A stretch of DNA of 64,000 nucleotides. Origin: Zygnema circumcarinatum. Its lineage: Eukaryota > Streptophyta > Zygnematophyceae > Zygnematales > Zygnemataceae. Below, in pieces: positions 36,475 to 49,655 of this stretch. Made by a program: the position numbers and the translations under genes. The stretch covers positions 1,135,446 to 1,199,445 of the forward strand of contig CM074805.1 of assembly GCA_037447605.1 (NCBI GenBank), in the 5' to 3' direction. Below the pieces are notes generated by a model. It searched no databases and had not been told where the DNA came from. It saw only the letters and a program-made list of their open reading frames with translations. The stretch's first letter is position 1. The number at the start of each line of letters is the position of its first letter.

Positions 36475-37268
36475 TTCATTTGCGTAGCTGTTCCGGGCAC
36501 AGCGGTCGCAATGTGACAACTCTCGAGTGTGGATGTCATGGTTCCAACTCCAGTTTGGGTTTCAATTGCCCAGAGCAGTCTATTCAGAAAGCATAAAAGT
36601 ATGTTTCATCAAGTGGCTGACTTGCCTTTGGATATTAGGTTGGCAAAGTAAGCTGTAGGTCAGCGGGACTATCAGCAACACCCCGTCAGATTTGTTGATC
36701 TTCCTGCCATGGAACCTTTAGGTTGAAAGACAGGCTTTTGCCAACTTCTTGCTGTGGGAGTCGTATATGAACGTTACGAGTGCAATGGAGGCACATAATG
36801 AGGCTGAAGAGTGGAAAAAGAACAGGTTGGGCCATAAACAGGTAGAACAGGAAAAATAAAACCAAAATAGAATTAAGAAACAACTGTTTGGACAGCTAAC
36901 AAGATTACTTAAAAAAAGAACAGACTTGTGACATTTTTACACCCTCAGACTTTAGTCACTGCATGAGAAGAAGCTATTTCCCACAGACCGTATTTAAATC
37001 CAAGCACATCACTATCCTCTTGGAATACAAGTTCCTCCTTCTCGACTGTGAAATACGGAACAGATACAAATCAAAAAATGGCTTCCCAGCTCCTGCGACT
37101 GATCGCGCTCAAAAGTGAAGGACAGATGTGCGGAAGAAAAAGGCAACCCCTAAAGGAAAGACACTCAGTGGGCCATTCGAGAAACAATCGCTATGCAAAA
37201 AACAGCTTGTACACACAAATGGGCAGGTTTCGCAGGTGAACTGTGACAAGTATACAGGTTCAGTAAAG

Positions 37269-39927
37269 TCATGAGGTGGCAAGTGAAGAATCAGCAGGAC
37301 TTGTCACAGGTTGAGTGGAGGGTGCGGTACTGCGGTGGCTCACAAGTGACACGTAGACCGTCCAAATTACCCCCAAGGCGCTAGCACTGGCAACCTGCAC
37401 AAGTAGAATTCGGCCCTATCAAGCCTCAACATTAAGCGGCATCCTTCAGCATGAGGTGACTAGACATTGGCTGCCTCGTTGAACTGCAGAGTCGTTTGAC
37501 TGTCACACCACTGCATGTGAGGTTGACTTGAAACATGTGGGGCTAACGATACAGAACCAGCAACTATACTACGGCCTGCGTAAGGAAAAAATAACCTATG
37601 AAAAGAGGTTAATTGGATCGTGCACTCGGCATACCTGGAGGGAAGGAGGTACAAACTTAAAGTTGGCGAATTGAAAAGGGATCCAAACTTTCCATTGGGC
37701 AAAAACTGTGGGCATCAAGTCCTGTACGACGAGCCATAAACAAAGTGCATAAGAGCTTCTGATTCCCAACAAGACCCGCTTTAGCCTGTAGTTGGAATTC
37801 GTGCTAGAAAGAAACCATTTGGGCCCTTCTTTTTCCGATAAGACTTTCTTATCTTTGAAAAATAACGAAAAGGAAGGCCTGCTTCTGCTTACAATGGACG
37901 GCTTCACTACTCTCCCAATTTCATATAAGCAATGGTTTTGATACTCGGCTGCGAAGGTTTCTTATACCTTTTCCAATTTTGGTAGAACTTCCCCCGGCTT
38001 TCCCTCCAGTGTCAAAACTATCCCGAAAAAGCAGGCCAAGGAAGCAGGTGCAAAAATAAGCTGGAGCCGCCATCACCCCAACATCCCGGTCAAGAAGGGG
38101 CGCAAATGAGCCTCCTGCAGCAGATGCCCCTTGCGAAAATGCATTCAGACAGACCTAGACAGCTACTGAAACATATTGGACTATCCCTAGCTCTCTGAAG
38201 AAATCCAGCTACAAGAGCTACGCAGTGGAAAGGGAGGGTAAAAGTCACAAAAGGGAGGGTTATTCACGAGTCGGAATTGGGATCAGAGGGGAAAGTTGAA
38301 GTTGGTTCAGAGGAGCACCTGGTCAAGAGCAAGACGTATCAATGTGCCCTTATCTCCTGGTACAGAAATGATGCGTGGCAGGAGACCGTACCTACATGCA
38401 GCATCGATGTGCAACTTCAGTTAAAGCTCCTGAACACCATTCAAGTCAACGCGTTCCTCGCTCAGTTATATCAAATAAAAGAGACGGCCTTTTAGTTTTG
38501 AGGCAAAGACTGACGCAGTCAAATGTATTGCCAGGGTGAGGTTTTATTACCAGATGTGCAAGCATGGTCCTACAATAAAGAGGCCAATTGCAGCAAATCC
38601 AAGGAGGCGTGTTAAATCCACCCTAGGTGATCGTTCCAAGACAACCTGCAGTTGTAACGTCCGCCACCAATTTCACATTCATTCTGTATGGGATGAGAAA
38701 ATCCAGCCTTGCGTTTGAGTTTGTGTTTGCAGAGGTTTAGGTCATAACTACTGTTGGATGAACAGTGCAGTGTATGATTTCGTGCTGCTTAAGGACCAGC
38801 GCATCGGAATATTCATCGACAAATGTGAGAAAGAGACATAATTGAACGAGAGAAAGTTCCTCTCTCTGACAACTGTAACCGCAGCTGCCAGTTTAAGCCT
38901 GCAATTAAGGGGAATCTGGGTGCAGGATTTTGTGTGGTATGGAAAAAAATTGCGGTGTGCGGAAGTCACCTGACAGAAGAGATCTGCCACAAAGTTTAAA
39001 AAAGCGGCAGTTATCGCTTTAGTCAAAATTGGATACTTCTCAACGAGAAAGCAATACCTGCCAATTGGTCCCACCGCCAAACAAAAACCACTCCAAGTTA
39101 GATTTTCCCAAGCCAAGCCAGAAGATGAGGACATAGGTACGCTAACACCATTGGAAATCATACTAGTGGACATTCGTGTGTATTGAATTCCACCAGTATC
39201 ATGTCTCCATGTTTCTTTTATTACCACCACCCCAACCAGCTTAAAAAATCATCGTCAGCAAACGAAAACAAAGCAGTTCCTCCCAACCCGCCTTCAATAA
39301 CCCTCACGGCATTGTCCTTAGAAATAAAGGGCTGCATTTCCATCACAGCAAAGCTGAACAGCCATGAAATGTAAATATGACAGGGAGAACCAACCTCGCC
39401 CATAGACCCCCATCATTTCCCGGGTCCTCTCCCTCTAATCTACCTTCGTCACCGGATCCTCCCCCATCACCACCTCCAGGCCCCTTTCCTCGTCCCGACC
39501 CCCATCCCCCTCCGCCTGGGGGATCACCTCCCCAGCCGCCATCTGCTACGTTCTCCATACTGCCAACAGCATCCGCACTGCTCTCGACTTGCCACCTGTC
39601 CTTCCGAGTCGAACTCATCGCAAGAGAACCGAACATTGCTCCTTTGCCACAGTTGGCTTCAGCCAACCGGAAGCCATGGCGCCCTTCGTCTCCTGTAGCT
39701 TCACTAGTCGCTAAGGAGTGCGTGGAGTGCCTCAGCTGCCTGCTGCTTGTGGTTTGCAGACTTGTGCGAACCGCAATACTCCTAGAGATCTTACAAACTT
39801 GAGGAGAAGAAACGGTTCTTGATGTTAGGGAAGCTCTGTAACTTGCAGGGGACGTCAATGCGCAACTCCTCAAGGAAGAATTTGAAGCTCTCAGCGTGCA
39901 CTGTGCATTCATCTGCATTGCCGCCAT
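37269..39927 (-). CDS. Plastid-type Mpv17/PMP22 family membrane protein (8 exons)
   Basis: Exons in coding order: 39927-39391, 39331-39225, 39057-38970, 38645-38551, 38391-38319, 38060-37968, 37721-37635, 37394-37269; 401 residues, with phases closing. Residues 1-~60 are Ser/Thr/Arg-rich and acid-poor, like a chloroplast transit peptide. Residues ~130-175 are a Gly-rich linker. The Mpv17/PMP22 domain follows: EKYPILTKAITAAFLNFVAD, then GFAAIGLFIVGPCLHIW, YGLLPRIISVPGDKGTLIRL, LIFAPASLACFFGIVLTLEG and the signature WKVWIPFQFANFKFVPPSLQ. Family members are four-helix organelle-membrane proteins, some acting as channels or affecting organelle DNA maintenance; the role here is unknown. The exon 1 donor (GTTCTC at 39390) is weak, and GTTGGT at 39394 is the alternative. 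Confidence 0.88.
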
Positions 39928-41093
39928 GGATCCACGCCCAGGCAAGATAGGACCCCCTCCCTTCCAAATGAAGCAGCTCCTCCAACTCTCCCTACTCTGC
40001 ACTCTGCAGGAGAAGTTCCCGGGAAGAAAGCAAACCCCTTCATGGAATTGCTCTCAGAGCGCCACGTGGGGGAGGAGCGAGAAGAAACTAGGAAAGGGGA
40101 GGTGCCACGTGGTAGCAGGGCAGAGATATGTACCCGGCTGTGGCGACACGCGTCAGCGGGCTGTAGGGAGAGCAGATATGCGCCCTGTGGGAGGGGATTG
40201 GGGAGGCAGGAAGGGGCGCCACGCGGCAGAGCAGCCGATTACCTTTTGCTGAAAGAGAGGCACGTGGGCCATGGCCGGATAAGCAGGCTACATCCACCCA
40301 CCTCTCTTTTTAAACCTTTTAAGCAGCATGGAATATATTACAATCTTGAACCTTGGAGGTTGAAGGTGGGTGGAAGTTGAGATGTGCCATCTTGGAAAAT
40401 AGTTTTCAACTGCCCCCAATGACATTTTGATGCTTTCAAAAAAGTCGGAATTTGGTCAACTGTTTTGGGTGTTGGCGCTAGACACTAGACATTTCGCTTT
40501 GTTGAAGTTGGCGAACAATGGCCGACCCAACAAGTGCCACCTTGGGTTTGCAGGGCTCCACAGACCCAGGTTCATAAGGGGAAGCCAAACGGAGCCTTTA
40601 TAAAAACGCATATCGTAAAAACAACTTGAAATTGGGATCTGATACTTTCTGAAAACGCCACCTCCGTATCGAGGCCAAAGGGGGATTTCCGGATTTCCGG
40701 GATTGCCTCAATCCTGCCGGTTTTCCGGCCCAATTCTGGACACCTTCTTTACCTGGCACATGAACTTCCGTTTATATGCTGCCGCCAATTGCACGGCTTA
40801 CATGAGGCTACATACAACGTTTTACCTGTTGGGAAAAAAGGCACTCTAAAATCAAGCTATCGTGCCCCTTACTGTCCTCACCAAGCTCCTCTCTCCCCCC
40901 CCTCCTCCCTCCACATATCCCTCTCCCTTCTTGCATGTGGCTTTTATTCCCATGACCGTCCTATGCTGGACCCTCTATGGCATGTACAGCTCTCAGCTTA
41001 ACCTAAGACAGATGAGTGAACGCCTCCCATAGAAAAGTGTCTTTCTCCCCAAAAAAAAGAACGGGGATTGCTCCTGCGAGTCCGTACTGCTTT
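39928..41093. other. Intergenic region upstream of Mpv17 gene and downstream of UTP12
   Basis: GC-rich from about 39930 to 40260 (promoter side of the Mpv17 gene), then AT-richer with repeated CCGGATTTCCGG-like words near 40685-40730. No coding signal was accepted. Confidence 0.5.
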
Positions 41094-44000
41094 TCACCCC
41101 GCTGCCTCCACTTTTCTCTTCTTTTTCCTCCGCTCCATCAGCTTCTCCGCTACCCTCGCTTCGCGGCCTTTTGCCAGCTTAGCCCTCACCTCTGCCACCT
41201 TACTTTTTGCATCGCTGAAAGGGGCGTTGGACTTGGCTGCTAGTAGGTGCTGCAATCTCAGACCCACGTAGATTGAACTATGTGAGAGTCTTGGGCGACT
41301 GGGATCCATGTGAACAAGCAATGGCAGCGAGAATCCAACAAAGGAATGCTCTAATACAAGATGCAAAACCAAGTCCATCAATGATGAACGGATAGGAGAG
41401 ATTAGCAGAGCAATGTTTGCAGACTATGGCAGATGCTGGGCGAACCTTCATATGTCCCAATGCGGCGAGGTTGAGTCCAAGCACATCCTTTAAAGACTGT
41501 CCAGCAAACGAGACCCCACGTAAGAGTTATGAACTGCACAAAACTCTGAGCCGATAAAGCATGAGAACCTATCTCTAGATGCTGCAGAATCGACCCACCT
41601 GGACCGATTTTCGCAAGCTCTGATGCAGCACAGTGAGAACAGGCCGTGACGAAGGCATGGCGACAAGCTGCTGCTGATGTATTCTCAACAGAAGGACTGC
41701 CACTCGCACTGTTAATTCTACCTGCATCAGAACAAGCACCCCATTATGTGCTTTAGGTCCTTTGTAACTTCCAGACTGTCAAACTTTTTGCTCCGAAAAG
41801 CCATCAACACCTTCACCATACAGGAAAAGATATTCCATGGAACATTTTTAGAATGGGGAGGGAGGGAGGCATAGCACAGCTGCTTCAGGATGCAGTACTA
41901 ACCTGGGGTCCCCCATGCATCCATTCTGGCAACAGCTCCATCAATTTTAGGGCGTCTGTGAATGGAAGGCTCTGCATCCCCAACCGCCATAAAAGGAAAT
42001 GATTGAAGGGAAATTCTACAACACCAAGTGAGCGAATAGGAATAATGACAAAACCTGCAGTTGCAACTTACATCGTGAAGCCCATGCTCATCAAGTGCAA
42101 CAGTCAAAATCTACAAAAAAAAAGAAAAGACTGCCGCAACTCAAGTGTCAACACAACACATTGGAAACTATTTTCGCGCTTTGTCAAAAGGAGAATCGCC
42201 GGAAAAGAGCTTGTTTCTTCCACTAAGCCACCTTCGTCACTCTACAACAAAAACTTCTGCAGAGTACTAGTCATTACCTACCAGATAGCTAGACTTCCTA
42301 CCACAATTGAAGAAGAGTGGCAGAAAGGAAGTGGTTTGAGGGGCCGTGAGAGAACCCACCAGCAGTGCCTGCTCCAAATCGTTTGTTCGCACATTTGAAA
42401 GAGACTTCAACACATATTCAGAGGGTGATAGGCCGAGGAGCAGCACATTGGGTGCGAAAACCTTTGAGCTCTTTCCTCCACTATTTCTCTTCTCCGCCTG
42501 ATCCTCCAATCAACACAAAAAGAAGGTCCAGTTTCTCACTCTCCATTAAGCAGGAAAAACAACCCGCATGCACTCCTTTCAGCGGAAGTGAGCTCGGGGG
42601 TTCTACTGGGGCTCAGAAATAGACATCTCGGCCTTGACTTCCAACGACCAATCCCTTCAAAACAGATAACTGAATACTCACTTCATGAGCCTGTAGCCTT
42701 TCCGTTTCTGATGCTGCAAGGTCAAGTGCTTCAATGATGGAGTCAGCAGCTGAGAGTGTCTCTTTCGTTCTCAGTCCTGCAGCAGCCACTCCTCCCTCCT
42801 CGCCCCCCTCGCCTCTCTCTGCCGCACTCGGGCCTTCCTCCACGTCTTCCTCAAACATTGCTTCTAGCCGCTTTTCACGCTCTTCCTGCATCACACCCAC
42901 AAGTAAGCAGTCAACTAAAGTCTCTCCCTATAGCCAACAGAGCCTTCGAGCAGCAGCTTACAAATCCCAACAAGTGCTGTATTGTAAACCACTCCCCCAC
43001 CCCCAACCAACCCCCAACCAACCCCCAAACTCTCAATTCCGAACACACTCTTACCTCGTGATAAAACAAAAATGACGAGAAGCAATCAAGCATCTAAGAA
43101 CAGCCATTGTCTCGCACTTAGCAGAGACTACAAGAACCCCATGAAACCACGAAAGGCTCCCACACACCTCCACAAAGAAAGGCTCATCCGTCCTCTCCCA
43201 CCGCCGGAGTGAGCGGTCGTGCGAGCCTGTAACCACAAAGTCTCCCAACGAGCTCACTGCCAAAGCCCACACTTCAGCATGGTGGCCCTCCAACGTGAGC
43301 AGATGTTCAAATCTGTCACCGTCCCAGTACTTCACCAAACGGTCTTTTCCTGCAGTGAAGAAATAGTGCGTCCGGGGCACAAATTGCACCTGCATCACAC
43401 TGTGAAATACCCACCAAGCGGAAATTTGGGAATCTGACTTCATGTGCGTGCAAGCCTACTCTCTCCCCTTCTTCTCCCATTCTTCCGCTCCCCCTAACCT
43501 CTCCCCCTCTCTCTCCTTGTCCGCATCTCATTTCTCTACTGATACAGAAGCTGCAAGTCCACTTCTTAGCCTTCTCATTTCTAAATACTTTCTGACCTTT
43601 TCCCCTGAACCATTAGACATTAATCGGACAACTATCACGGAAGGTCCTCGCTAATACCTAGCTTACTTACTTCAAAAGGAGCAACAGCCAAACATCGCCC
43701 CACTCAGCTTAAATAAGACTTGGCAGCACAATTTCTCCTGTCGAGAAATCGCTGCATGTGGGCATGAAAACAAGGAGCAAGATGGAAGTGAGTCAGACCT
43801 GTCAGCATGTGCAAACAAGGACTTGTGGCAGTCCCCAAAATCCAAACCCCATAGCTTCACATTTTTGTCTGCCGAACCGCTGACCAAAAGTGCGCTGTCG
43901 GAGGAGATGTCGAGGCAAAGCACGGGCAGCTTGTGGCCATACATGGAAAGGAAAAATTTGAGACTGTCGGCAAAAAAGACCTACCCCACAACATAACGAA

Positions 44001-47000
44001 AAAATGTAAGCGGGTGGAGAACTGCACTAAGAGTCAAGAGCTTCGCTTGTCAAGATTTCAGAGCCGAATTACAAAGTGGTGAGGGTGAAAAAACGGAACG
44101 ACGAATAGAAATTGGGAAGGTGATATGCATATGCCCACCTTGATAGTGGAGTCTAACAACGCCACTGCGATGTACTTCCCATCGGGGCTGAAACGCACAC
44201 TCAGCACATCCTCTGTCATCTTCAGAGTACGCGTGTGTGCCACTGTGAATTGCTTGGCTGCCTGTAAGCATTAGCGTTAGTGACCAGTTAGTTTTAAGCT
44301 GTGACTAAAGGATCCATACAAGGTTGCTGCTTGGAGACTGAGCAGCGCCTTCTAAAGGGTAGGAAAGGCTTTTCTTGTGGAGGTGAACTCACTGAGCTAT
44401 CGCCGATTGCAACCTCATATTCCCAAAACTGCACATCCCTTGAGCCCCTCAAGAAAGGCATGTCAATGGGGCCCATATGAGAGTATACGACACCAATTTG
44501 TGAGTCATTCCTATAGTCGACCATGAACAAAAAAATTAGCATCTCGAATGGCGGTGAGAAGTCAACAAGTCAACGGTGGTTAATTCATCTCCTGCAATCT
44601 AAACGCATATACATCAGAAATCGACAATAGTAAGTCTGAGACCCACGAGAAAAGCCTAGAGAGCACCAACAGCCCGGAAAAAAACGCAAAATAGTGAGGG
44701 GATGTTAGGAGCAACAACGACAGCTGTGAATACAACTCTAGCATTCGAATGTATTCAGCTACATCAGGCGTTTTGGGGGACTCCCAGCGGAATCCCTTCC
44801 CTTCCGCATAGCTCACTGCCCAAAGTGGCAAAGGATAGAGAAAAGGCAAAGAGCAGCCCACCTTCACATGATGGTCTGCGCTGGCAGTGGCGAATCCCGA
44901 CCCGTCGGGCAGTGCGGCAATGCCCCAAATGGCTCCCTCGTGGGCGGCTAAAACCTCCACGCGCTGAGCCCCTCCCACATCAAAGAGCTCCAAGGTGCCC
45001 TCTTTCGTCCCTACCACCGCCTGTCCGCGGAACAATGTGTTTCGCACACAGGTGGGGACAACATATATATATACGTCAGCTGCTGTTCAGACCACATGTG
45101 AGATAATAAGCCGATACAAGCGCATCCTTACACAACGCAAGGGGGTCAACCTATGATCAAGCATTCGACATAACTATGCATACCAGAGAGAGCGCAAGAA
45201 CACGGATAAATCCCAGGCCAACAAAGAGCTTGCACGCCCACGTTCACGCCTGAGAAAGTTTCTCAAGTCTCGTTGTGCTTTCCGACTGCTGACCCTTGAA
45301 TCATAGAGCTCTCAGAGTCCCAAGTTCGCCTGCTGCAATTCCACCAACTTGCAGTGCTGGAAATTAAGAAGAAAGAGACAGACCTGCCGGTTTGAAGGGG
45401 CGAAGAGTCCGCATAGGCTGTACCCCGATTCCACCGTTCGCAAGCAGACTCCTTTATGGGGGTTCCAAATCTGCATGCACCCAAGCGCCGACTCAAATAG
45501 TGCTCAAATGATCCAATTGCTTTGCAAGGTAGTCTTCAGCATGCCTCCGATAGAACAATAGTCATTCGAGCTGCAGTCACATTAGGTTTGCTGAAGTTAA
45601 ATGGAGCCTCGTGCTTCTCGTTTCCGACCTGTCTTTCTCAGAGCGCTCTATGAAAGAGAGTTGAAAGCCGAAGAAGTTGTGACAGTAGACGGATTCTCAC
45701 CTTGACGGAATTGTGAGAGCAGGAGAGGAGAAGGGAAGCGTCCGAACTGAGTGCTACTGCACGCACATCGGAACTGTGGCCCGGTAGATTGATTACATGT
45801 GTTCTCTCTGCAGTAGCTTCATGCACGTCATGGACCTGCCAAAAGCAACTTGAGACCAGCAGTCAAACACTGTTAGGAACACCCGACATTTTTCACTACA
45901 AACTTGAAGCGATCGATGTCTGCAATGAGGGTTCCCATTAGACTGTCGGCTGCTTGGTTTCTATGTCAACCACCTTGATTCTTCTAGTTGTTCCCTTTCG
46001 ATTTAGTAATGCCCTTTAAAGAAAATCCGGAGGTACAACTGACAGAAAGAAAAACTAATGTGACCGGTGGTTATTGTCCAAGAAAAAGCAGCCTCCTTTC
46101 ACATGCTGTGCGAAGTCATGGTCACTAGCAGTGGGAAAATTTCACCTCCAAAGAGTTATTGTGCAGAGCCAACGCAACCACAGCTTCTATCCCTTTCTTC
46201 GGAGGTGCCTCGGAGAAGGCAAATGAACGAATTTTCTGTTTTGTCCGCAGCACCTGCATGAGAAAAGACGCTCCTGAGAGTCTGACACCTACGACAAAGG
46301 GGCTTCCTATAAAGCATGTCTCCCCCAGCGTAAGTTTGTCCCTGACGATTCCACTCAAAATTATATGGTTACCTTCCTTCTGCAGCCACCTCTGTCACTA
46401 ACTAAGCTGTATTATAGAGAGATAACCATCAGTGGATTTTCCATCCCAATGACCTCGTTGTTTACATTGCAAGGAAAAACCATGCAACAATGCACCTCCA
46501 TAGAAGCCAGTCAGGGCCGAGGTAAGCAGGCAACTCAGCAGTATCAGACTATCCATAAAAAGGACACCGTCCTGTGTTAAGATAGCACAGCCAATGTAAG
46601 ATGCCAAAGGCCAGCATAGAAAGCTGCTTGACCTGAACTTTCAGGATTTTGTTTTGGGCTACTTGTAAAATATTGCAAAGACTAGTGAACTCAATGACGG
46701 AATATCTTTAGGTTAACGTTGGACAACCTACCTGAAGGAGGCTTAGCTCGTCAGTCGCAACAATGGAATTGGAGTCCTCCTCAGCAACCTCATCCACTGC
46801 GGTGTCAACAGCATCTGCAGCACCTGTTTTTCGAGCCTTCTCTTTTTTTCGAAGTTTACGCCGTTTTGCATGCTTCAGTGCCTCTTTGGCAGCTCTCACC
46901 CTGCCATTGCGACGGACAGAGTCCTTAATATTTCATGGCCCCATCCTATGATCACCAATACTTTCCCTTGCAACAGACATCAAGCAGACCTCGCCTTAGA

Positions 47001-49055
47001 AACCTTAAGGACAACGGCGGGCATCACACGAAGAGCCATATTCAAAAGAGAGGAATGGCCACCTGGCTCACCGAAAAATCTCCAGGGTCTTTCCAGCCGC
47101 TTGACAACCTAGTAGAGTTCCACCAGAGTTGAAGCGCAAAGTCACTACCCTATCACTGCTTTGCCGTTGAATGCTTCCCATTGGGCTCAATATGTCCCAC
47201 TGCTTCTCCCCCTCTTGCTCCGCCCCGTCACTTTTCTGCAACTCTGCACTGACACCAACTACTGCCTTCCCTTGCTCTTTAGCACCCTCATTCCCTCCAA
47301 TCTGAAAGACGCGCAGTTCTGCATCAGCAGCACCAGTTATAAGGCGCTCTTCAGAGGGGTCCACATCCAGGCTCCAAACTTCACAGCGGTGTCCAACAAG
47401 TGTCTGCAGACAATGCTGGGTGTCTAAGTCCCATACGCGCACAAACGAGTCCTTGGAACTGCTAACCAACCAGTGGCCACGCTCTATGAAGACAACGTCT
47501 GTCACCTGCACTCCCCCACCCCATTCATCCGCCATAGCTAATAAGCTTCAGCCATTCGAACACTTCAGCGCTGCAGTCTAAATTTCTTTTCAAAACAATG
47601 CTAGAAAAATGTTGGAGGCGATTCAGGCGCGTTCCTTTCGTTCAAATATTGGTAATGACAAATTTAGTCAACCACCTGTCATTGAAATCCTAAGGTCCAC
47701 CTCCATATTCCCACGTTTGAAGTCCCTACTTTCTGCTTGTGGACAGCATTCATACGGTTTTTTAAACTCGTACACAGCCCACAATTTACAATCATAAAAA
47801 TTGCCCCGAATTTTGAAAAAGAATAAAATCGCCGGGTGATAGGGCTTCACAAACGAATCTACGAATTTCACAATATTGATGTTTCCCTTCCTGTTCTAAG
47901 TATACTTGAGAAAAGCTATGCAAAGACGAAATCCCAACTTATCTACGTCGTCTCCACAAGCTTTATGTAGTAAACCTAAAGAAATTTAAGTGAACCTGTC
48001 TTCAAGCCGCTACAAGAAAAGATCACTGTAGAGTTCATGGTATCAGATGGGTTTGGCCCTTGTGAAGATTAGAAATTTGCTACACTACTTTCTCCTTCAG
48101 CAATTTGCGGTACGTGTTACACTTATCTAATTTAACCACAGTTTTGCAGCCCCGCATTTTGACATCATTGTTTTGTGTTGCTCCAACTTCGAAACGCACA
48201 CTAACTTCTTGGACCGGCTGATTTTTGGTGGAAGCATGTTCCACAACAATGATGAGTGCAGCAAAAGCGAAACATCCCAAGTGCTAAAAAAGTAGCAGCA
48301 TGAAGCTTGTAAGGCAAATCTTCTTCATGATAGTGGTGGTTTCTGTGCATGGCTTGAACTGCAAACTGGCAGAGGTGACAGACTTGCCGGCCCACGGTGC
48401 CCCTTAAGGCGGTAGAGGCCCATCTCTCCCACCACGTCCCACACAATGACATCTGTGTCTTTCCCGCCGGATGCAAGGAGTCCACCTCCTTGGTTAAACC
48501 GCAATGCAGAAACGCCCGACTTGTGCCCGTTCAGCTGCACATCGCAGATGCCCTTTTCATAATCCCACAGGCGGATAGAGCCGTTCGAGTACCCCACTGC
48601 CACCTGCACAAAGGAAAGCCGCACTCAATACAAACAAACATGTTCGTCTCAAGCAGTTGAACGTCCTCCAGCCTAAAAAAGAAGCCACCTCGAAAAATTA
48701 CATCATGAAAGCCTAATAACAATGCCCTTTTCCTCGTCCACGCCCCCCCAACTGTCCTCATCCAAAGAGCTCAGAATCGAGAAAGGTCGAGCACCAGCGA
48801 GGAGTGCGTGGGGCTCCGCGCCATGGCGGTCACTTCCGGCGCAGCCCCTTCCCCCCCCAGGCCCGCCCCCGCCACCCCCGCCGCCGGCTCCAGCACGTGC
48901 TGCGCGGCGCCCTGGCGCACGCTCCACGCCTGCACCCTCTCCAGCGCCGCCGCCAGGAGCAGGCGCCCCGTGGCGTCCCACAGGACGTTGGCGCCCGGGG
49001 ACGCGACCACGCCAAACGTCCCCGCGAGCTCGTACCGCAGGTACGTCTTCACCAT
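41094..49055 (-). CDS. UTP12: WD40-repeat U3 snoRNP (SSU processome) protein UTP12 / WDR3 (18 exons)
   Basis: Nucleolar scaffold of the UTP-B subcomplex for 18S pre-rRNA processing. Exons in coding order: 49055-48795, 48603-~48396, ~47505-47072, 46900-46732, 46253-46146, 45835-45701, 45470-45384, 45020-44862, 44428-44393, 44261-44139, 43980-43799, 43399-43168, 42885-42682, 42497-42360, 41971-41903, 41721-41599, 41496-41446, 41249-41094; about 955 residues. Two tandem WD40 propellers show [93 protein letters not shown] and [20 protein letters not shown]. The Utp12 C-terminal domain has [37 protein letters not shown] and [13 protein letters not shown], then a basic tail. The exon 2/3 junction is unresolved by a few residues. 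A 39-nt in-frame cassette (42110-42072) with good splice sites is not in the conserved protein. Confidence 0.94.
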
Positions 49056-49091
49056 GGCTGCCCCCCTCGCCTTGCTGCAGGGAAGCTCACC

Positions 49092-49130
49092 CTTAACCCT
49101 AACCCTAAACCGTGAACCCTAACCCCTAAG
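49092..49130. promoter_or_regulatory. Telo-box cluster (AACCCTAA repeats) just upstream of UTP12
   Basis: Several CCCTAA units, perfect and degenerate, start 37 bp upstream of the UTP12 start codon. Degenerate CTAAGCCCTGAGCCCT continues to about 49160. Telo-boxes (AAACCCTAA) are an established plant promoter element of ribosome-biogenesis and translation genes, which fits UTP12. The tract is too short and degenerate to be a telomere. Confidence 0.75.
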
Positions 49131-49229
49131 CTCTAAGCCCTGAGCCCTGAGCCCTAAGCTGTCAAGGAAGGCCTCCTTCTGCAAGGGGGAGCTAACTCTT
49201 GCCGCCAACGCAACGGCTCCCCCTGACAT

Positions 49230-49238
49230 AAACCCTAA
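49230..49238 (+). promoter_or_regulatory. Second telo-box AAACCCTAA
   Basis: A perfect nine-base telo-box, 175 bp upstream of the UTP12 start codon in the shared promoter with sucrose synthase. Confidence 0.6.
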
Positions 49239-49655
49239 AGTGAGAGTGGAGCGCAGGTCGTACGGAGCCGTACGAATGGCCACTTTGCATGCTGAACCGA
49301 TTGCGTTCGGATTGTGTGAATGGCGGAACGGTCGTCGTTAGTGGAAGGACGCGTGGCGGCTGCAGGAGAGAAGGTACTCATGCCAGCGTGGCGCAAGAGT
49401 GCCAGGTCGCGCCACGTGGGTACCACTGGTAGGCGGGCAGCGGCGCTTTGAAAAATCCTTGCAGGGAATTAGCCGCCTGCCAAGAAGGGCTGGAAGGGAG
49501 GAAAGGCCCTTAGGTGCAGGTGCAGGTGCAAGGTGCAGGTGCAGGTGCAGGAGGCAGGGCAGGAGGCGGAGAGTGGGGGGAGTTTAGAGGGGGGGCAAAG
49601 AGAGTCGCAAAGAGTAACGATCAAGGTCGAAGGGGATTGAGTAAGGAGAAGCGGC

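Larger units (their letters stand above)
33973..37268. other. Intergenic region upstream of UGD and downstream of Mpv17 gene
   Basis: A GC-rich block (34090-34400) next to UGD is its promoter. A CT/GA-rich tract lies at 34800-34880 and a G-rich tract at 36420-36470. No open frame longer than about 125 codons occurs, and none shows a recognisable domain. No RNA gene was seen. Confidence 0.5.
49056..49655. promoter_or_regulatory. Head-to-head promoter region UTP12 / sucrose synthase
   Basis: The two start codons are 600 bp apart, on opposite strands. The UTP12-proximal half has telo-box clusters. The sucrose-synthase-proximal half has a tandem GCAGGT hexamer run (about 49514-49552) and a GC-rich leader. 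No TATA box was identified. Confidence 0.6.

Noticed and set aside
39377-39802. Pro-rich 141-codon ORF on the + strand
   Set aside because: It is the antisense of the Gly-rich linker and transit-peptide region of the Mpv17 gene on the minus strand.
49092-49160. CCCTAA repeats as an interstitial telomere or chromosome end
   Set aside because: Too short and degenerate, and placed at a ribosome-biogenesis promoter where telo-boxes are expected.
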